DNA from: Pelagicoccus mobilis | Lineage (GTDB): Bacteria > Verrucomicrobiota > Verrucomicrobiia > Opitutales > Opitutaceae | Direction of reading: 5' to 3' | DNA length: 64,000 nt | Assembly (NCBI RefSeq): GCF_016595505.1 | Contig: NZ_JAENIL010000002.1 | Span: 1 to 64,000, forward strand | Part shown: positions 36,069 through 44,942 of the stretch, piece by piece | Numbering within the stretch: the first letter of the stretch is position 1 | How the letters are laid out: each line of letters begins with the position of its first letter | Program-made: the position numbers and the translations under genes | The notes under the pieces: model-generated | What the model was told of the DNA's origin: nothing | Seen by the model: only the letters and a program-made list of their open reading frames with translations | The model's database searches: none

Positions 36069-36770
36069 ATGAACAAAAGCATCGCCACAAATATTGCCGC
36101 GACCCTGCTCCTGCTAATTGGAGCAATCCTGCCAGAATCAGAACTTCGCCCCTTCGTCCTCAACGCCGGAATTTTCGCCCTCGCAGGAGCGATCACGAAC
36201 TGGATCGCCGTTCACATGCTCTTCGAGAAAGTCCCCGGACTATACGGATCAGGAGTCATCGCCGCCCGTTTCGAGGAATTTAAGAGCGCGATCCATAAAC
36301 TGGTGATGGAAAGCTTCTTCACCGAGGAAAACTTCATGAAGTTCGCCGACACCGCCCTGCACCAGGGTATCGATGCGGAAGCAATCGAGAGAAATATCGA
36401 TATGGACGAGCTCTTCGAAGGTTTTCTGAAGGTGGTTTCCGATTCGAAATTCGGCGGCATGCTTTCCATGTTCGGCGGGACAAAAGTGCTCGAGCCCCTA
36501 AGAGATCCCTTCAAGGACGAGTTTAGAGCTCGATTAAAACAAATCGTGGCCTCCCTCGACATTAGCCACTCGCACTCCTCCTTTGAAAAAGTCCAGCCGC
36601 TGATCGAAGGCCTCGTGCGTGGCAAACTCGACGAATTAACCGCTACCCAAGTCAAAGAAATCCTCTCTGACCTCATCCGGGAACACCTCGGTTGGCTCGT
36701 CGTTTGGGGCGGCGTTTTTGGCGCTTTGATCGGGATTCTTTCCACTGGACTGCAGATTCTCTTTTTATAG
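36069..36770 (+). CDS. DUF445 family membrane protein
   Basis: DUF445 proteins are membrane proteins of unknown function. The N-terminus has two hydrophobic helices (about 5-25 and 30-45), with FALAGAITNWIAVHMLFEKVPGLYGSG as the family signature. The central charged part probably forms a coiled helix, and a final hydrophobic helix (about 212-231, WLVVWGGVFGALIGIL) closes the protein. Length 233 is at the short end. It lies downstream of the esterase gene. Confidence 0.85.
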   Translation: MNKSIATNIAATLLLLIGAILPESELRPFVLNAGIFALAGAITNWIAVHMLFEKVPGLYGSGVIAARFEEFKSAIHKLVMESFFTEENFMKFADTALHQGIDAEAIERNIDMDELFEGFLKVVSDSKFGGMLSMFGGTKVLEPLRDPFKDEFRARLKQIVASLDISHSHSSFEKVQPLIEGLVRGKLDELTATQVKEILSDLIREHLGWLVVWGGVFGALIGILSTGLQILFL

Positions 36771-36856
36771 CCGATCAACGAAATCTACAAACCTAGACCC
36801 AAGCTTGTAATCCAAGGCTTTGTCCCGCATTTGCTTACAGCAACTCCTCTCTCAAA

Positions 36857-38044
36857 ATGATCCGATCCACCAAACTCCTAATCTGCGTCTTAAGCGGAAT
36901 CGCCGCCTTCGCCACAACGATTACCCAAGCCGGACCCCGCGTCGCCGGAGGCGATCTGACGATTCTCGGAACGGTTGAAGTAACAGAAACGGATCGCGCA
37001 AGTCCCAACGCCACAAGCTCCTCAGACACGATTTTCCGATTCACACCCGCCTTCAACTGGGCTCGCGAGTCAAACCGGATGGCTTTGAGCTCCAGCCTAA
37101 GCTTCCCGATGAGTCGTTACGAAGACAACGACGCTCTAGATTCAGACTCGATCAGCTTCAGCCTGAATGGAGAGATGCCATTCGGAAACGGACCGAAGCT
37201 ATCCGGCGACTGGGGAATCAGCTATTTCGACGGCGTTCAGGCAAGTTACTTCACCAACCAAAACCTAGATTCGGAAGACTTCTCAGCCAACGCTTACATC
37301 GATTATCTCCTTCAACGTAAATTGAGCTTCCGATCACGAATCTCCTATCAGGATCGCTCTAGCAATGGAATCGAGAGAATCTCTTCGAACGATCACAAGA
37401 CGACTTTGTTCGCAGCAGGACTCCACTCTCGAGATTTCATCAGAGGTAGAATCGGACTTTACGCAGAATACGTAATCCAAGAGCGCAAAACCAATAGCAA
37501 CCAGCAGAATGAAGGTATCGACGATACCGACGACGGCCTGAATTTCGGAATTACTGGGCAAATTCTCCCGGAAAGACTATTCCCCAAACTAGACGCAGAC
37601 CTCTCATTCGGATTCACTTCAACAGGAGTCGATTCTTCGAACTCAAACACGAACTCCGGAGATGAAAATCGCCTAACTCTGAACGGTCGCCTCGCCTACC
37701 CGTTCAATCCCAAAACCAACGTAGCTCTTACTTACAACCGGAATCTCGACATCACCGATGACGACCAAACAGTTGAAAGCAGCACTTTCGAACTCTCTCT
37801 AGACTACACCCCCAAACAGAAGCTTTCGTTCGTCAGTGCCATAGCATTCGAAAGCAACGACTACATCTACGATATAAATTCCCGCAACGACGATGTCTTC
37901 CGCTTCTCGTTCGGAGCAAACTACAGCATTCGATCGAATTGGTTCGCTTCCTTCAGCATCGACCACCGTGACTCGTCATCGAACAACGCCATCAGCGACT
38001 ACGATTCCACCCAATTTACCCTATCCACCACGATCCAATTCTAA
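36857..38044 (+). CDS. Outer-membrane beta-barrel protein (putative)
   Basis: The 395-residue protein has a signal peptide (MIRSTKLLICVLSGIAAFATTITQA) and then alternates short hydrophobic/aromatic strands with polar turns rich in Asn and Ser. It ends in ...LSTTIQF, a C-terminal Phe as expected for insertion by the BAM complex. It probably forms a barrel of roughly 14-18 strands, like other outer-membrane proteins of unknown ligand found in this phylum. Role not determined. Confidence 0.75.
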   Translation: MIRSTKLLICVLSGIAAFATTITQAGPRVAGGDLTILGTVEVTETDRASPNATSSSDTIFRFTPAFNWARESNRMALSSSLSFPMSRYEDNDALDSDSISFSLNGEMPFGNGPKLSGDWGISYFDGVQASYFTNQNLDSEDFSANAYIDYLLQRKLSFRSRISYQDRSSNGIERISSNDHKTTLFAAGLHSRDFIRGRIGLYAEYVIQERKTNSNQQNEGIDDTDDGLNFGITGQILPERLFPKLDADLSFGFTSTGVDSSNSNTNSGDENRLTLNGRLAYPFNPKTNVALTYNRNLDITDDDQTVESSTFELSLDYTPKQKLSFVSAIAFESNDYIYDINSRNDDVFRFSFGANYSIRSNWFASFSIDHRDSSSNNAISDYDSTQFTLSTTIQF

Positions 38045-38200
38045 TAAGATTGTCCAAGATTTAAGATAAGGGACAGCTCTCCGATGTAATTTTAAGAGCT
38101 TTAGCTTCAACTAAATATGCTTGCTTGCAAAGCAGCTTCATAAAAGTTAAGCATTTAAGTAAAACCTGATCTGCCCCCTACAACCGAGCTACAAAAATCC

Positions 38201-38851
38201 ATGTCCACCAGAGTATTCATCGTAGACGATCATCCACTCGTACGCCAAGGCTTGACCCAGATTATCGGTGGGCAAGAGGACCTCGAAGTCTGCGGCGAAG
38301 CAGAAGACTCCTCAAGCGCGATGCGCGGCATCGACAACACGAATCCAGACGTGGTCATCGTTGATATCTCCTTGCAGGGCAACAACGGCCTCGAGCTCAT
38401 CAAAAACGTCAAGGCCATCCACGAGAAGCTGCCCATCCTCGTCTTCTCGATGCATGACGAGTCTATCTACGCTCAGCGTGCCCTTCGCGCTGGAGCAAAG
38501 GCCTACGTCATGAAGAAGGAATCTTCTGACAAAATAGTAGACGCCATTCGCAAAATCTTGAAAGGCGAGATCTACGTCAGCCCTCGTGTAGCTGATCAAG
38601 TCCTACACCAGATTGTAAACGGCCCCAGCAACGCCTCTGCCTCCCCAGTCGACCGCCTCACCGACCGCGAGCTCGAAGTAGTCCAACTCATCGGTCGTGG
38701 CCTTTCTACTCGCGAGATCGCCGAAAGCCTTCACCTGTCTGTGAAAACCATCGAATCACACCGAGCTCACGTGAAAGAAAAACTCAATCTTCGCAATGCC
38801 ACCGAGCTCGTCCAATTCTCGGTCCAGTGGGTCGATCAGCAGGAGAACTAA
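38201..38851 (+). CDS. NarL/FixJ-family response regulator
   Basis: The receiver domain has the acidic pair Asp9-Asp10, the phospho-acceptor Asp55 (VIVDIS) and the conserved Lys in AKAYVMKK. The C-terminal LuxR-type helix-turn-helix (about residues 145-210) has LTDRELEVVQLIGRG and LSVKTIESHRAHVKEKL. It is a typical transcription regulator, but no histidine kinase is adjacent. It is paired with a divergent copy at 39073. A strong terminator follows it. Confidence 0.93.
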   Translation: MSTRVFIVDDHPLVRQGLTQIIGGQEDLEVCGEAEDSSSAMRGIDNTNPDVVIVDISLQGNNGLELIKNVKAIHEKLPILVFSMHDESIYAQRALRAGAKAYVMKKESSDKIVDAIRKILKGEIYVSPRVADQVLHQIVNGPSNASASPVDRLTDRELEVVQLIGRGLSTREIAESLHLSVKTIESHRAHVKEKLNLRNATELVQFSVQWVDQQEN

Positions 38852-38875
38852 GGTTCCCCCAAGAATAGACTTTCC

Positions 38876-38904
38876 AAGGCGACTTCCAATCGAAGTCGCC
38901 TTTT
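38876..38904 (+). terminator. Intrinsic terminator after the response regulator
   Basis: AAGGCGACTTC and GAAGTCGCCTT form a perfect 11-bp stem with a 5-base loop, ending in TT with a further T run of two. Confidence 0.85.
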
Positions 38905-39072
38905 CTGTGCCCACAAAGCTCCCCGTAGCCCAAAGCGCTCAGGGGCCCATTCAGAGAATCGCCGTCGGAGAAGTAAATTACTCACTCCTTTTTGCCAGTC
39001 TCGCTCCAGACGTCGCCCGATTGTAAAAGAGATACGCAAGATGCTAATCTGTCGTCACTTAACGAACACGAC

Positions 39073-39720
39073 ATGATTTTAGCATCCCCCCTCAAGCAAG
39101 TCCTCTACATCGACGAGCAACCGGTTTGCCACGCAGGCCTAGACGCCTTTCTCAACGACAATCCCCAGTATGCGCTCGCCTACTCAGCACGCACCTCGAA
39201 CGATCCCAATCTCCCCGAGTCCGTAGATCTCGCCATCATAGAGATCACCTCCACCAGACCCCAGGGAATTTCCGCCGTACGAGATCTAAAAAACCTCTAC
39301 CCCGAGACCCCGATACTCGTTCTCAGCACCTACGATGAGTGTATCTACGCCGACCGCTGCCTCAAAGCAGGCGCAAGAGGCTTCATTATGAAATCGGCTT
39401 CACTCACCGACCTCAAACAGGCGATCGAAACCGTATCCGAAGGAGAACTCTACGTCAGCGAAAACGTAAAATCCCTCATGATCAACCGCTTGGCAAATCC
39501 GTCCTCCCCCGAAGCCAACGCCTCCTTCCACAACCTTTCCGACCGCGAGCTCCTCATCGTCGAGCAAATCGGTCTGTCAAAAAACAATAAAGAGATAGCT
39601 CAGGCGCTGCAAATTAGCGTAAAGACGATAGAATCCCATCGTTCTAGAATTAAAGCTAAGCTTCACTTAGATAGCCCTCAGGATCTCATGCGCTACGCGA
39701 TGCGAATGCATTACTTCTAA
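39073..39720 (+). CDS. LuxR-type regulator with pseudo-receiver domain (Glu at phospho-site)
   Basis: This 215-residue protein is related to the regulator at 38201, but its receiver is altered: the acceptor Asp is replaced by Glu57 (LAIIEITS), which cannot be phosphorylated and may mimic the active state. The acidic pair is Asp14-Glu15 and the receiver lysine is present (FIMKSAS). The C-terminal LuxR domain (LSDRELLIVEQIGLSKNNKEI, QISVKTIESHRSRIKAKL) is intact. I chose the ATG at 39073. It may act without a kinase. Confidence 0.88.
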   Translation: MILASPLKQVLYIDEQPVCHAGLDAFLNDNPQYALAYSARTSNDPNLPESVDLAIIEITSTRPQGISAVRDLKNLYPETPILVLSTYDECIYADRCLKAGARGFIMKSASLTDLKQAIETVSEGELYVSENVKSLMINRLANPSSPEANASFHNLSDRELLIVEQIGLSKNNKEIAQALQISVKTIESHRSRIKAKLHLDSPQDLMRYAMRMHYF

Positions 39721-39758
39721 ATCGAACCCCAAACAACAACCGATTCTCCCTTGGCTAA

Positions 39759-40166
39759 GTGACTCCCCAACATAACGCCTCCTCAAATACTCTCACAGCC
39801 CTCCTAGCCGAAGACGACACCCTCATCAGAGAACTCGTGGCCGGCTACCTCAACGAGCTTGGCTACATAGTAAAAGAAGCTCCCAATGGAGCTGATGCTC
39901 TGCAGCTCCTCGACGAGGATCCCTCAACCCCCTTCGACCTGATCGTGACCGATCTTCTTATGCCCAAGGCAAGTGGAGACGCTGTTATCGAGCACGCACG
40001 CAAGTCAGGAGCATGCAATCGCTTCCTCGTCATGTCGGGCAACCCTTTCGATGCCCAGGTGCACTCGCAAAAGACCTCACCCGACTCCTGCTTCCTCGAA
40101 AAACCTTTCACTTTCGGCGATTTCGAGGCGAAGCTGAATCGGCTTGAGAACGGCTCCATCGAGTAG
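39759..40166 (+). CDS. Stand-alone receiver-domain response regulator
   Basis: The 135-residue protein is one receiver domain with no output domain. The acidic pair is in LLAEDDTL, the acceptor Asp is in LIVTDLLMP and the lysine in FLEKPF. The start codon is GTG at 39759; no ATG and no strong Shine-Dalgarno precede. Such single-domain regulators often shuttle phosphate in relays or control motors. It could serve the hybrid kinases encoded elsewhere. No partner gene is adjacent. Confidence 0.85.
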   Translation: MTPQHNASSNTLTALLAEDDTLIRELVAGYLNELGYIVKEAPNGADALQLLDEDPSTPFDLIVTDLLMPKASGDAVIEHARKSGACNRFLVMSGNPFDAQVHSQKTSPDSCFLEKPFTFGDFEAKLNRLENGSIE

Positions 40167-40219
40167 CTCATCTGGATTTCGAAGCCTACACCACTCTCCC
40201 TGCATTTTGTTATTGCGCC

Positions 40220-40240
40220 GAGAGGGATTTACTCTCTTTT
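40220..40240 (+). terminator. Possible weak terminator before rpsO
   Basis: GAGAG and CTCTC (5-bp stem) with a 7-base loop are followed by TTTT. It is located about 50 bp past the receiver-domain gene and could end its transcript, but the stem is short. Confidence 0.35.
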
Positions 40241-40292
40241 AGACCGCTTTCACGCAAGAGTCTAGCGGCTACACCGTTCGTCTCCGCGGGAG

Positions 40293-40339
40293 CACCTCAC
40301 TTGAGGTGTCAGCGTCTAGCCCAGCGAAACCTTGGCTAG
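40293..40339 (+). promoter_or_regulatory. Structured leader before rpsO
   Basis: Two hairpins can form: CACCTC with GAGGTG (40293-40308, 4-base loop) and CTAGCC with GGCTAG (40316-40339, 12-base loop). In many bacteria ribosomal protein S15 represses its own mRNA by binding a structured leader; the placement fits, but the fold does not obviously match a known S15 motif. Confidence 0.4.
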
Positions 40340-40396
40340 GGACCAGCCAAACTGCTCGTCCGTCCTTCCGTGCAAATTCGAAAAACGAACACTAAA

Positions 40397-40669
40397 ATGG
40401 CAAACAGCAAAGCAGTAGATAAGGCCAAGATCATTGGCGACTTCAAGACACACGACTCAGACACCGGTTCTGCAGACGTTCAAATCGCCCTTCTCTCGGC
40501 TCGTATCAACCACCTCACTGAGCACCTTCGCTCCAACCGCAAGGACTTCCACACACGCCGTGGTCTCCTCGCCCTCGCCGCTCGCCGTCGTAAGCTTCTA
40601 AACTACCTCAAGAAGAACGACCTCGAGAAGTACAACGAGCTTCTCCAGCGCCTCAACCTCCGCAAATAG
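40397..40669 (+). CDS. rpsO: 30S ribosomal protein S15
   Basis: The start ATG at 40397 gives 90 residues, one more than E. coli S15. The family core is clear: HDSDTGSADVQIALLSARINHLTEHL and HTRRGLLALAARRRKLLNYLK. S15 binds 16S rRNA early in 30S assembly. There is no clear Shine-Dalgarno before the ATG. The downstream order rpsO-pnp is widely conserved, but here a strong terminator lies between them. Confidence 0.98.
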   Translation: MANSKAVDKAKIIGDFKTHDSDTGSADVQIALLSARINHLTEHLRSNRKDFHTRRGLLALAARRRKLLNYLKKNDLEKYNELLQRLNLRK

Positions 40670-40738
40670 TCGCGGATCCTCACGAGGACTCAAACGAACG
40701 GTCACGCATTGCAAACTCAGCTGTGATGATCCCCTTTC

Positions 40739-40769
40739 AAGCCTGCGAATTTCGATTCGCGGGCTTTTT
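40739..40769 (+). terminator. Intrinsic terminator after rpsO
   Basis: AAGCCTGCGAA and TTCGCGGGCTT form an 11-bp stem with one G-T pair and a 6-base loop, followed by TTT. The rest of the 287-bp gap to pnp (40670-40956) shows no gene. Confidence 0.9.
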
Positions 40770-40956
40770 CAGTTTTCAAATTTCCAACTAACTAAAAACA
40801 AAACACACGCGACGACCCGGTAGAACCCGATCCGTCTGGGGAAATTTCCGCATGTCGCGCCTCGCTTCAAAGCAGGTCGCCACATCCCGAAATCTCTTCA
40901 GAATTTAGACCGATCCCGTTCGCCGAGCCGTCGACAAAAAAGACGTAAGTAAATAC

Positions 40957-43209
40957 ATGATACAGAAACATAGCATCACTGTAGACGACCTCGACATCAC
41001 ATTCTCCACAGGCGACGTGGCAAACCTCGCCTCCGGCGCCGTGACTGTCTCAACCGGCGAAACCTCCCTCTTCGTTTCCGCAACTGTCGCCAAGACAATC
41101 CGCGAAGGCCAAGACTGGTTCCCACTCACCGTTGACTACCGCGAAAAGTACACTGCCGCAGGCCGTATCCCAGGTGGTTACTTCAAACGCGAAGGCCGTC
41201 CTTCCGAAAAGGAAATCCTCACTTCCCGCCTCTGTGACCGTCCTTGCCGTCCACTCTTCCCGAAGGGCTTCCTCAACGAAGTACAGATCATCGGTTTCCT
41301 TCTCTCCGCTGACCAAGTAAACGACGCGGACATCCTCATGGTGAACGGCGCATCCGCTGCCCTCGCCATCTCCGACATCCCTTGGAACGGCCCAATCGGT
41401 GCCGTTCGCGTCGGCCAGATCGACGGCAACTTCGTCGCCAACCCAACCATCGAAGAGCAATACGCTTCCGACCTCGACCTCATCTACGTTGGTACGAAGG
41501 AAGAAATGCTCATGATCGAAGGTTCTGCGGATCAGATCTCAGAAGAGCGTTTCCTCGAAGCCCTCGAGTTCGCTCACGAAGCCATCCAGCCAATCATCGC
41601 TGGCATCACTCAGCTCCGTGAAGAGGCCGGTAAGGAAAAGAAGACTTTCCCACTCTGCGTTCTCGACGACGAAGTTCGCCAAATCGTTAACAAGCTCGTT
41701 GGTGACCGTATCGGCGAAGCCTGTGCCGCAGGCGACAAGCAAGAGCGCAACGAGAAGATCGACGAGCTCAAGGGCCTCGCCGAAGGCACTCTCCAAGAGA
41801 AGTACGGCGACGACTACAACCCAGCTCAGCTCAACATGGCAATGGAAGAGCTGCTCGAGCACACATACCGCAGCTCTATCCTCGAAAAGGGCGTCCGCTC
41901 CGGTGGCCGTAAGCCAAACGAACTCCGTGAGCTGAAGTCAAAGGTCGGCGTAGTACCTCGCGTACACGGTTCCGCCCTCTTCTCTCGTGGCGAAACTCAA
42001 GGTCTCGTCCTCACAACTCTCGGCCCTGCAAACGAAGCACAGAGCCTCGACGCCATCACTGGCGGCCCGACTCAGAAGTCCTTCATGCTGCACTACAACT
42101 TCCCTCCATTCTCCGTTGGTGAGACAGGCCGCTTCGGCAGCCCAGGTCGCCGCGAGATCGGACACGGTGCACTCGCTGAGCGTTCGCTCCTCCCAGTCGT
42201 TCCATCCGAAGACGTATTCCCATACTCGATCCGCATCAGCTCCGAGATCATGGCGTCCAATGGTTCGACTTCCATGGCTTCCATCTGTGGCGGCTGTCTC
42301 TCCCTCATGGATGCAGGTGTACCAATCACCGATCCAGTTGCCGGTATCTCCGTTGGTCTCGTCTCCGAGTTCGACGAAAACGGCAAGCCAGGCAAGCACC
42401 ACATCCTCACCGACATCCTCGGTGAAGAAGACCACTTCGGTGACATGGACTTCAAGATCGCTGGTACCAAGAACGGTATCACCGGTTTCCAGCTAGACCT
42501 TAAGATCAACGGTCTCCCATTCGACATCGTTAAGGCATCCGTAGCTCAGTCTCGCGAAGCTCGCCTCGAAATCCTCGCCAACATGGCAGAAGCGATCGAC
42601 GCTCCTCGTGAAGAAGTTGCAGCGACTGCTCCACGCATCACGACTGTTCAAATCAACCCAGAAAAGATCGGTGCCCTCATCGGTCCAGGTGGTAAGAACA
42701 TCCGCCGCATCGTTGAAATCACTGGTGCTCAGATCGACATCAACGAGGACAACTCCGGCCGCGTGAACGTCTACGCAACAAGCGAAGAGTCCATGAAGCG
42801 TGCCCTTCACGAAGTCGACCTCGTCTGCGGCGAAATCGAAGAAGGCAAGATCTACCGCGGCATCGTCAAGGCCACCAAGGAATTCGGCTGCTTCGTCGAA
42901 GTACTCCCTGGCCAAGAAGGTCTCGTACACATCTCCGAGCTCGCAGACTTCCGCGTCCGCAAGACCGAAGACGTCTGCAAGGCTGGCGACGAAATGGTAG
43001 TCAAGTGCCTCGGCGTCGACGAGCGTGGACGCGTTCGCCTCTCCCGCAAGGCAGCTCTCGAAGAACTCGAAGCTCGCAAGGCAGCTAAGCAAGCAGCCGC
43101 AGAGGCTGAAGCCGCTCCAGAAGAGGAAGCCCCTGCTTCCGAAGAAGAGCCCGAAGCTCCAGAAGCAGCAGCTGAAGAGTCCAGCGAAGAGGAAAAGGCC
43201 GAGTCGTAA
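40957..43209 (+). CDS. pnp: Polyribonucleotide nucleotidyltransferase (PNPase)
   Basis: PNPase degrades RNA from the 3' end using phosphate and can also add tails. Two RNase-PH-like domains are present ([15 protein letters not shown]-type block in the first; [28 protein letters not shown] in the second), then a KH domain ([15 protein letters not shown]) and an S1 domain ([19 protein letters not shown]). The last 55 residues are acidic and Ala/Glu-rich, unusual for the core enzyme and perhaps a protein-binding tail. The length of 750 fits. Codon use (many CGT, GGT) suggests high expression. Confidence 0.97.
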   Translation: MIQKHSITVDDLDITFSTGDVANLASGAVTVSTGETSLFVSATVAKTIREGQDWFPLTVDYREKYTAAGRIPGGYFKREGRPSEKEILTSRLCDRPCRPLFPKGFLNEVQIIGFLLSADQVNDADILMVNGASAALAISDIPWNGPIGAVRVGQIDGNFVANPTIEEQYASDLDLIYVGTKEEMLMIEGSADQISEERFLEALEFAHEAIQPIIAGITQLREEAGKEKKTFPLCVLDDEVRQIVNKLVGDRIGEACAAGDKQERNEKIDELKGLAEGTLQEKYGDDYNPAQLNMAMEELLEHTYRSSILEKGVRSGGRKPNELRELKSKVGVVPRVHGSALFSRGETQGLVLTTLGPANEAQSLDAITGGPTQKSFMLHYNFPPFSVGETGRFGSPGRREIGHGALAERSLLPVVPSEDVFPYSIRISSEIMASNGSTSMASICGGCLSLMDAGVPITDPVAGISVGLVSEFDENGKPGKHHILTDILGEEDHFGDMDFKIAGTKNGITGFQLDLKINGLPFDIVKASVAQSREARLEILANMAEAIDAPREEVAATAPRITTVQINPEKIGALIGPGGKNIRRIVEITGAQIDINEDNSGRVNVYATSEESMKRALHEVDLVCGEIEEGKIYRGIVKATKEFGCFVEVLPGQEGLVHISELADFRVRKTEDVCKAGDEMVVKCLGVDERGRVRLSRKAALEELEARKAAKQAAAEAEAAPEEEAPASEEEPEAPEAAAEESSEEEKAES

Positions 43210-43224
43210 CCTCCCTTTGAATAC

Positions 43225-43259
43225 AGCGTCCAAGGCCCCAAGCCTTGGACGCTTTTTTT
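43225..43259 (+). terminator. Intrinsic terminator after pnp
   Basis: AGCGTCCAAGG and CCTTGGACGCT form a perfect 11-bp stem with a 7-base loop, followed by a run of T. Confidence 0.94.
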
Positions 43260-43267
43260 ATGGTAGC

Positions 43268-43287
43268 GGCCATCGCCCCCGATGGCC
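43268..43287. repeat. Palindromic REP-like unit (GGCCATCG ... CGATGGCC)
   Basis: A perfect 8-bp stem with a CCCC loop sits between the pnp terminator and surE, preceded by GTAGC. It has no T run. A second GTAGCG-led hairpin occurs at 46148. The pair may belong to a family of dispersed palindromic repeats, but a genome-wide count is needed to say so. Confidence 0.4.
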
Positions 43288-43331
43288 ACATTCCTACCTA
43301 CAGCCTAAACAACTAAGGCCTAACCAACCTC

Positions 43332-44102
43332 ATGAAAAAAATCCTGATCGTAAACGACGACGGAATCGATTCTCCCCTCCTTCAAGCTCTCGTATCCAGC
43401 TTCCAACGACTTGGCGAAGTCGTAGTCGCAGCCCCTCAATACGAGCAAAGCTGGGTTGGCAAATGCATGAGCCGCTTCAAGGAAGTAGACGTCATCGAGC
43501 GCAAAGATCTCCCCTGCGAAGCCTACTCGATCTCCGGCTCCCCCGCTGACTGCGTAAACCTCGCTCTCGGCCACCTACTCCAAGAGAAGCCGCTCGCTGT
43601 CGTATCCGGCATCAACGTCGGCCACAACGCCGGCCTCGCCTACATTCTTTCTTCGGGCACCGTCGGTGCTGCCCTCGAGGGCGCGCTCCACGACATCCCA
43701 TCATTCGCCGCTTCCCTAGGTCTCGACCGAGACGACTACGATCGCCTCAAAGACAACCCCCAAGCCCTCGGCAAAAAGCTCGGAACGAAAGCCAAACTCG
43801 CCGCCGAAATCCTAGCCGAATTCGCCGAGCGCACCCTTGGATCAAACGAGCCCTCCTACGGCGTCGTTCATAAACTCAACTTCCCTTCCGCCGCTATCAG
43901 CGAGGAAACAGAAATAGTGCACTCAAATCCCGCCCGCACCGAAGCAGGTAGCTTTTTCGCCCAAACCGGCAACGCCTACAAATTCATCTACCGCGAACTC
44001 GGCGAGAACAAAGCAGCCACACCTACCGACAGAGAAACGCTCAAGGCAGGTAACATCAGTTACTCACGCCTCGATTTCTCACAGATCGGCCGCCTTAGCT
44101 GA
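43332..44102 (+). CDS. surE: 5'-nucleotidase SurE
   Basis: SurE is a metal-dependent phosphatase that acts on nucleoside monophosphates, linked to stationary-phase survival. The N-terminal metal site ILIVNDDGIDSPLL is clear, followed by SISGSPADCVNLAL and VVSGINVGHNAG, the other conserved metal and active-site blocks. Length 256 is normal. It overlaps the convergent methyltransferase gene by 8 bp at the 3' ends. Confidence 0.94.
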   Translation: MKKILIVNDDGIDSPLLQALVSSFQRLGEVVVAAPQYEQSWVGKCMSRFKEVDVIERKDLPCEAYSISGSPADCVNLALGHLLQEKPLAVVSGINVGHNAGLAYILSSGTVGAALEGALHDIPSFAASLGLDRDDYDRLKDNPQALGKKLGTKAKLAAEILAEFAERTLGSNEPSYGVVHKLNFPSAAISEETEIVHSNPARTEAGSFFAQTGNAYKFIYRELGENKAATPTDRETLKAGNISYSRLDFSQIGRLS

Positions 44103-44820
44103 GCTTTCCCGATTTCTCTAGAGCTTCCGCGACTGTCTCACGCGCCCAAAGCGCCATCCGCTTAGGGCGGCGTCCCGCGACGTCATCGTCGATGTAGTCT
44201 TTCGGCTCCGGCAAATTAAAGGGCTCGACCTGAAGATTCAACGGACGGCCCGTTCCTGTGGGTATATCGATATTCTCCTCGAACTCGTGGTAGTTGCTCA
44301 CGAGCAGATAAGGAACGCCACTCTTCACGAAATTCTCGAGGAAAGAGAATATCAAGTCGTACGAGAAATGCAGAAGCACGTCCCGACAAAACCAGACATC
44401 AACTTCCGGCGGCTCGCCCGAAACGATGTCGAAGTGAATAAACGACGTGGACTCGTCTCCGTAGGACGCCTGGTTTTTCTCAACCATTTCCTTTACGATA
44501 TCGCCACCGATATACGTCACTCCTGGCCGCTTGATTTCCCTGAACCAATTGTAGTCGCCACAAGGAGCATCGAGCATTCGCGTGAAATTGTGCTTCGCTA
44601 GAAACGCAGGCAACTCGTCTCGCAACAAGGCCGTTTTCTTGAGAGTCGAACCAGAGCCAGAGCGCGTCTCCTCGCCTCCACCCGACCAAGTGTTGTTTTC
44701 GTAATAGCTGGTGAAAAGGTCTTCCACCGTCTCGAACTTATCCACCTCCAACTCCTTCGCTGATTTTTTAATACGACGCTTTTTATCCAGGAGCCTTAGT
44801 TTCGAGAAGAGCTTTTTCAT
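44095..44820 (-). CDS. Class I SAM-dependent methyltransferase
   Basis: The SAM-binding block is MLDAPCGDYNWF (near residues 98-109), with VTYIGGDIV as the second strand and its acidic end, and VDVWFCRDVLLHFS as motif IV. The N-terminal 75 residues are charged. The substrate is not determined. The 3' end overlaps surE. Confidence 0.85.
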   Translation of the reverse strand: MKKLFSKLRLLDKKRRIKKSAKELEVDKFETVEDLFTSYYENNTWSGGGEETRSGSGSTLKKTALLRDELPAFLAKHNFTRMLDAPCGDYNWFREIKRPGVTYIGGDIVKEMVEKNQASYGDESTSFIHFDIVSGEPPEVDVWFCRDVLLHFSYDLIFSFLENFVKSGVPYLLVSNYHEFEENIDIPTGTGRPLNLQVEPFNLPEPKDYIDDDVAGRRPKRMALWARETVAEALEKSGKLS

Positions 44821-44942
44821 GTAGCTCCTGTATTTCCTCAGCTAACCGTTAGGTCAAAGGCTTTTTATACCCTGAGCAGCCCTGCGATTGACAGCCACAT
44901 ACTCCCCGCTTACACACCTCGCTCCTTTAATCGAACACGCGA

